Assembly (NCBI GenBank): GCA_013399115.1
Contig: VXAA01001233.1
Span: 737,179-801,178 of the forward strand
DNA: 64,000 nucleotides
Direction of reading: 5' to 3'
Source: Anseranas semipalmata
Taxonomy: Eukaryota > Chordata > Aves > Anseriformes > Anseranatidae
The translations under genes and the position numbers were made by a program. This document shows, in pieces, positions 60,923 through 64,000 of the stretch; position 1 is the first letter of the stretch, and each line of letters starts with the position of its first letter. The notes under the pieces are model-generated. The model had not been told where the DNA came from. It worked only from the letters and a program-made list of their open reading frames with translations, and made no database searches.

Positions 60923-61024
60923 CTCCTGCACAAACTCGTTTCAAGATTCCAGCAGCAGCAGATGCTACGCAAGGAGAATACCTGCCTGCAGTCGGTGCTG
61001 GCCGGCTCGAAGTCCTGCTATAAG
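60923..61024 (+). CDS. Candidate plus-strand exon (LLHKLVSRFQQQQMLRKENT)
   Basis: The acceptor is excellent (CCCTCTCTGTTCCTTGCCAG) and the donor is CTATAAG followed by GTACGA. In phase 0 at both ends the 34 codons read LLHKLVSRFQQQQMLRKENT then CLQSVLAGSKSCYK, a basic, helical, coiled-coil-like stretch with a short Gln run. A second frame is open but Ser/Arg-rich and less natural. It lies 1.6 kb downstream of the CpG island donor at 59350, so it could be exon 2 of a gene starting there. The first-exon frame MVTTPPHQ ends in phase 2 and would not fit phase 0, so translation might start in this or a later exon. The family is not recognised. Confidence 0.45.
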
Positions 61025-63077
61025 GTACGATCTACTGACTTGTGGCGATTAAAAAGGAGTAACTGCTGGTGCTTTCAGTGCTAGCATAACTTCTGGTATT
61101 TCACTCAAGTGACGTGAACGTCTGAGCACACCAACACATCAGACTGCGAGACAGAACGGAATATTCCACCTGAAGAAGCAGGCACTTTTTTTTTGGTAGG
61201 GATTTATTTTCCTTTATTAGCGCCTGCTGCTTCAGGTCCCACAACCACAAGGATGCTGTGTGTGTGCGTGCTACCCGCCTCGGGATTATTCAGCAGAGAA
61301 TACAGCATTTATTTCCCACAGCTCTTGCATCTTTACAGGACCGGGTACTGGCACCCCATTTGGCGTGCGTGTCACCCCCCAGCACAGAGGCAGCACAGGA
61401 CCCCAAAGCTGCAGCACGCCCCTCCCTGCCCACCCGACCCTGCTGCGTCCCCGCCTCACTTCAGCCGAGCTCCAGCTCCCCTCCCGGGAACTTCTCGCCA
61501 AGCTTTCACCACCCGCTGCACCCTCAACTCTTTATCCGCCGCTGCGGAGCTCGGCCCGCGCCTCTGCTGCCACCGCCGTTTGCATCCCCTCTTCACAGCG
61601 GCAGCCTTGGCTGCTGCTTCGGGACACGCGAAATGCAAAGCCACGCACGTTTTCATTTAAGGATCTCACAGAGCTACTCTAAAGCTTGACGGAGGTGAGA
61701 AGGAAAGGAAGAATGCTGTTTCAATTTAAATATCAAAACGCACCAAAGGTATATGTCTAAAGGTCAACACTCCCAGCGATCTCTCTTCTAAAGCACTACA
61801 AATAACAGCAGAAATCCTGCTTTGTCTGTACGCAGTTTTAGATGTCTTAAGCATTCTCCCCATGCCCATGGTAAGAATTATGCTTAATGAAGAAGGGGAT
61901 GTTCAGAAATTCCTCGCAACAGAGATCTACTTCCATGGAAAGGAACAAATCAGACTTTGTTATCCGAAATTAATAAATACCCTGAATTAGTTCTCATTCT
62001 GGCTAACCCACAGAAACACGCAATCATTTGCTCCCATCGATTTGCTTGCATTAAACTTGACTATGTGCACTGACACAGACCCCTGCCAATCTGAAAGTGC
62101 TGTAACGTGTTTAAAAGCAGGGATCTCCACTCCCACCCCGCTGACGTACGAGGCCCCAGCAGGAAGGCTCCCCGCTGCTGGCAAGCTGCAGCGCGATAGC
62201 GCTCGGCGACTCCTGGCAGCAAAGCAGGCTCTCGCAGGCACAGGGCAGAGCTCACCCCGTTATAAAAGCGCTAGGCCGCCTCATCACGAGCACGAGGAGC
62301 GTGACGGCGCTGAAGCAGCGCCCGCTGCAGGACAGACGGACTGTCTGACCCTCGCCAGCCTGCCTCCATGCTCCGACGACCAGCTCCGCACAGCTCCTCG
62401 TTACCGCACCCGCCAAACACCGCCGTGCCAGCAGAACGCAAGCCCGTGCCGCATCCCTCCCTTCGGGTGACCGTGCAATTAGCGGTCACTACTGTAAAGT
62501 GACAACAGCCCTACAGTGCTCCGGAACAGAAACGGTGTTCAGAGGCTTGTACGGAGAGATGCTGACAGCAAAAAGAAATAATCTTTCTTTTAATCCTTGA
62601 AAACGTTAGGTAACATTCCTAACACACTTAATTAATAGAAATTATACTTAATCTTTTTTTTAGTGAAAATTGCACAACTTTATCTTACGGAACAAAATCC
62701 TTGGCGAGGGAGCATACCACATGTCACATGAAGCAACGCAGCTATTAACTTACTGTTAAGTGACACAAAATAATGTTGTTAATAAAATAGGCAGAACACA
62801 AGTGCCACTAATACAAAAGAAGGATGGCTTGACTGAGGTTCACAGCACAAGTCCTGCTGAATTTAAACACAAACCAAACAGAATTCTGCTATTGAGGCTG
62901 GTACCTAAGTGCTTACATCCAGGCTGCCAATTGCCGTGGCAAGATGCATTATGAACAACATAACTTATTAAAGACACACTGTTGCTGTATCTCAAACCCT
63001 GGGTAGGTACATCCAATTTTGTCCAGAACAGCTGGAACCAAACAGAGTAAAGGATTAGCCACAAAATTATAATTAAC
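61025..63077. other. Intronic or intergenic sequence
   Basis: A GC-rich patch at 61.37-61.64 kb carries several long overlapping plus-strand frames (Pro/Ala/Arg/Ser-rich) and open minus-strand frames, read as chance. The patch at 62.2-62.47 kb is similar. AT-rich sequence fills the rest. No gene is supported. Confidence 0.35.
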
Positions 63078-63122
63078 CTTGTATAAAGCGTTCTTGGCTA
63101 ACATAAGGAGCTCTCTCTTATC
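63078..63122 (-). CDS. Candidate 45-nt exon (DKRELLMLAKNALYK)
   Basis: The exon reads DKRELLMLAKNALYK in phase 0 at both ends. The donor is TACAAG followed by GTTAAT. Two acceptors lie 5 nt apart (TCTTGTCTTACAG and then AACAG); the second gives the phase that matches the end of the 63339-63568 exon, and the first gives a frame with EQ before DKR. The leucine-rich, charged peptide looks like a solenoid-type helix. The intron between the two exons would be 216 nt. The family is not recognised. Confidence 0.6.
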
Positions 63123-63338
63123 CTGTTCTGTAAGACAAGAAGAGACCCAAGAATTAGATTGATACAAAGATTTGTACCTTAGTAAGAAAGACAACTATGA
63201 AATGAAATCCTGCCCATGGAAATGCTGGTGTTTTTTCTGATATCAGAGGGCTAGACATTCAGCCCGAAGTCCCTAACCCATCTTAACGTCATCTGAAACA
63301 ACAACAAACAATGGTGCGAAAAAGAAAGAGAGAATTAC

Positions 63339-63568
63339 CTTCTGGCATGGATGGCAAGCAGCACATAAACGCATGCTATTCAGCCTCTCAATGAGAGTAC
63401 TTAGGAACAGCCGCTGTCCTCTGGCAGTATTTTCATCTCTACAGTTGGATGTGAGTGAGTTTTGGGGATACAGCATTAACCGAAATAATTCGCCAATAAT
63501 GGAGAAAGGTGAAAATTCCTGAGGGAGCGTTGGACTATTTGCCAGTTTCTCACCCCAATTAAAAATGT
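63339..63568 (-). CDS. Candidate 230-nt exon, strongest coding frame at right end
   Basis: After two nucleotides the frame is open for 76 codons. It begins IFNWGEKLANSPTLPQEFSP, continues FSIIGELFRLMLYPQNS and ends LFLSTLIERLNSMRLCAACH followed by PCQK. The donor is CAGAAG followed by GTAATT. The acceptor TTGTTATTTAAATAG is acceptable though short on pyrimidines. The DNA is of ordinary composition, so an open frame this long with balanced amino acid use is unlikely by chance. The alternating hydrophobic pattern suggests helical repeats; the CxxCHxxC-like tail may be chance. It joins in phase to 63078-63122. The family is not recognised. Confidence 0.65.
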
Positions 63569-64000
63569 CTATTTAAATAACAATTATCGGTATTCACAGA
63601 CATCATTTAAATAATCTGAACAAAGCAATTTCATTCTCACCAAAGTGCTAGACAAGACAGAGTTACAACGGATTTTTTTTAAATTCATTCCTGTTATATA
63701 AACAACCTGGATCTAATTTAGAGGGGCACAAGACTGTTAGGAAGATTTCCTATTTAGGCAACATTTTGTGTGTGTTTTTGTTGTTTTTCGTCCAAATGCC
63801 ACACTATATATTAACAACCTCCCTCTCACACCTCACCACACCGTGGCTTTTCCTCCTCTCTCCATGCCCTCTACAGCCACATACACCCAAAACCACCCGA
63901 ACGCAGAGCCCTCCACCGAACAGACTGCATGCTGCTGGCCCCTGCTCCCCTCGCTCCTCCCGACCCAGCTCGGGGTGGTAGCTGCACAATCAGCCGCCGA
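63569..64000. other. Sequence upstream of the 63.4 kb exon
   Basis: AT-rich then CA/CT-rich. The plus-strand frame at 63766-63981 is Pro/Thr/Ser-rich and low complexity. No exon is supported, so earlier exons of the minus-strand gene probably lie beyond the right edge of the window. Confidence 0.4.

Noticed and set aside
1..64000. tRNA, rRNA, prokaryotic operon, prophage or defence system
   Set aside because: No cloverleaf with A/B box, no rRNA core sequence, no Shine-Dalgarno-led ORFs and no gene clusters. The sequence is eukaryotic, so bacterial systems are not expected.

Overview
The window looks like nuclear DNA of a bird. It holds pieces of CR1 LINEs, including two copies of the avian CR1 3' end in reverse orientation (about 29438-29548 and 56179-56445) and probably an older third one (about 44738-44890). 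It has GC-rich, CpG-rich patches set in AT-rich sequence, and short microsatellites. There are no bacterial operons, Shine-Dalgarno signals or long intact ORFs. Assembly gaps lie at 6124, 25043-25045, 30136 and 53800-53838. The longest open frames lie in GC-rich patches and look like chance frames. Coding sequence has to be sought as short exons bounded by splice signals.

Left end (about 3.1-13.0 kb, minus strand). I could build a chain of 14 candidate exons whose reading phases agree at every junction, running from about 12989 down to a stop codon at 3108. The chain would encode the last 471 or so residues of a protein that I do not recognise. Members vary in quality: 12955-12989, 12413-12446, 10446-10495, 9121-9261, 7954-8157 and 3108-3203 have the best signals, while others were chosen partly because they keep the phase.

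Middle (about 13-55 kb). Mostly intronic or intergenic sequence with CpG-rich patches, microsatellites and isolated candidate exons with good splice sites on the minus strand (14.6, 21.3, 22.4, 26.8, 34.6, 39.3 and 46.3 kb) and one on the plus strand (48.3 kb). I cannot show that these belong to one gene. An AT-rich block near 54.0 kb with RFX/X-box-like sites resembles a conserved regulatory element.

Right end (about 55-64 kb). Two minus-strand exons at 63078-63122 and 63339-63568 join in phase and look strongly coding. A third at 55886-55984 is compatible in phase. A CpG island at 58.5-59.4 kb with a CRE and a CCATGG palindrome is followed by a plus-strand candidate exon at 60923-61024. The 57.5-57.8 kb segment can be read as an exon on either strand.

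The simplest model is one or two unrecognised multi-exon genes on the minus strand plus a possible plus-strand gene starting in the CpG island. All exon calls come from hand inspection of splice signals and open frames, without transcripts or homology searches. No gene symbol is assigned.
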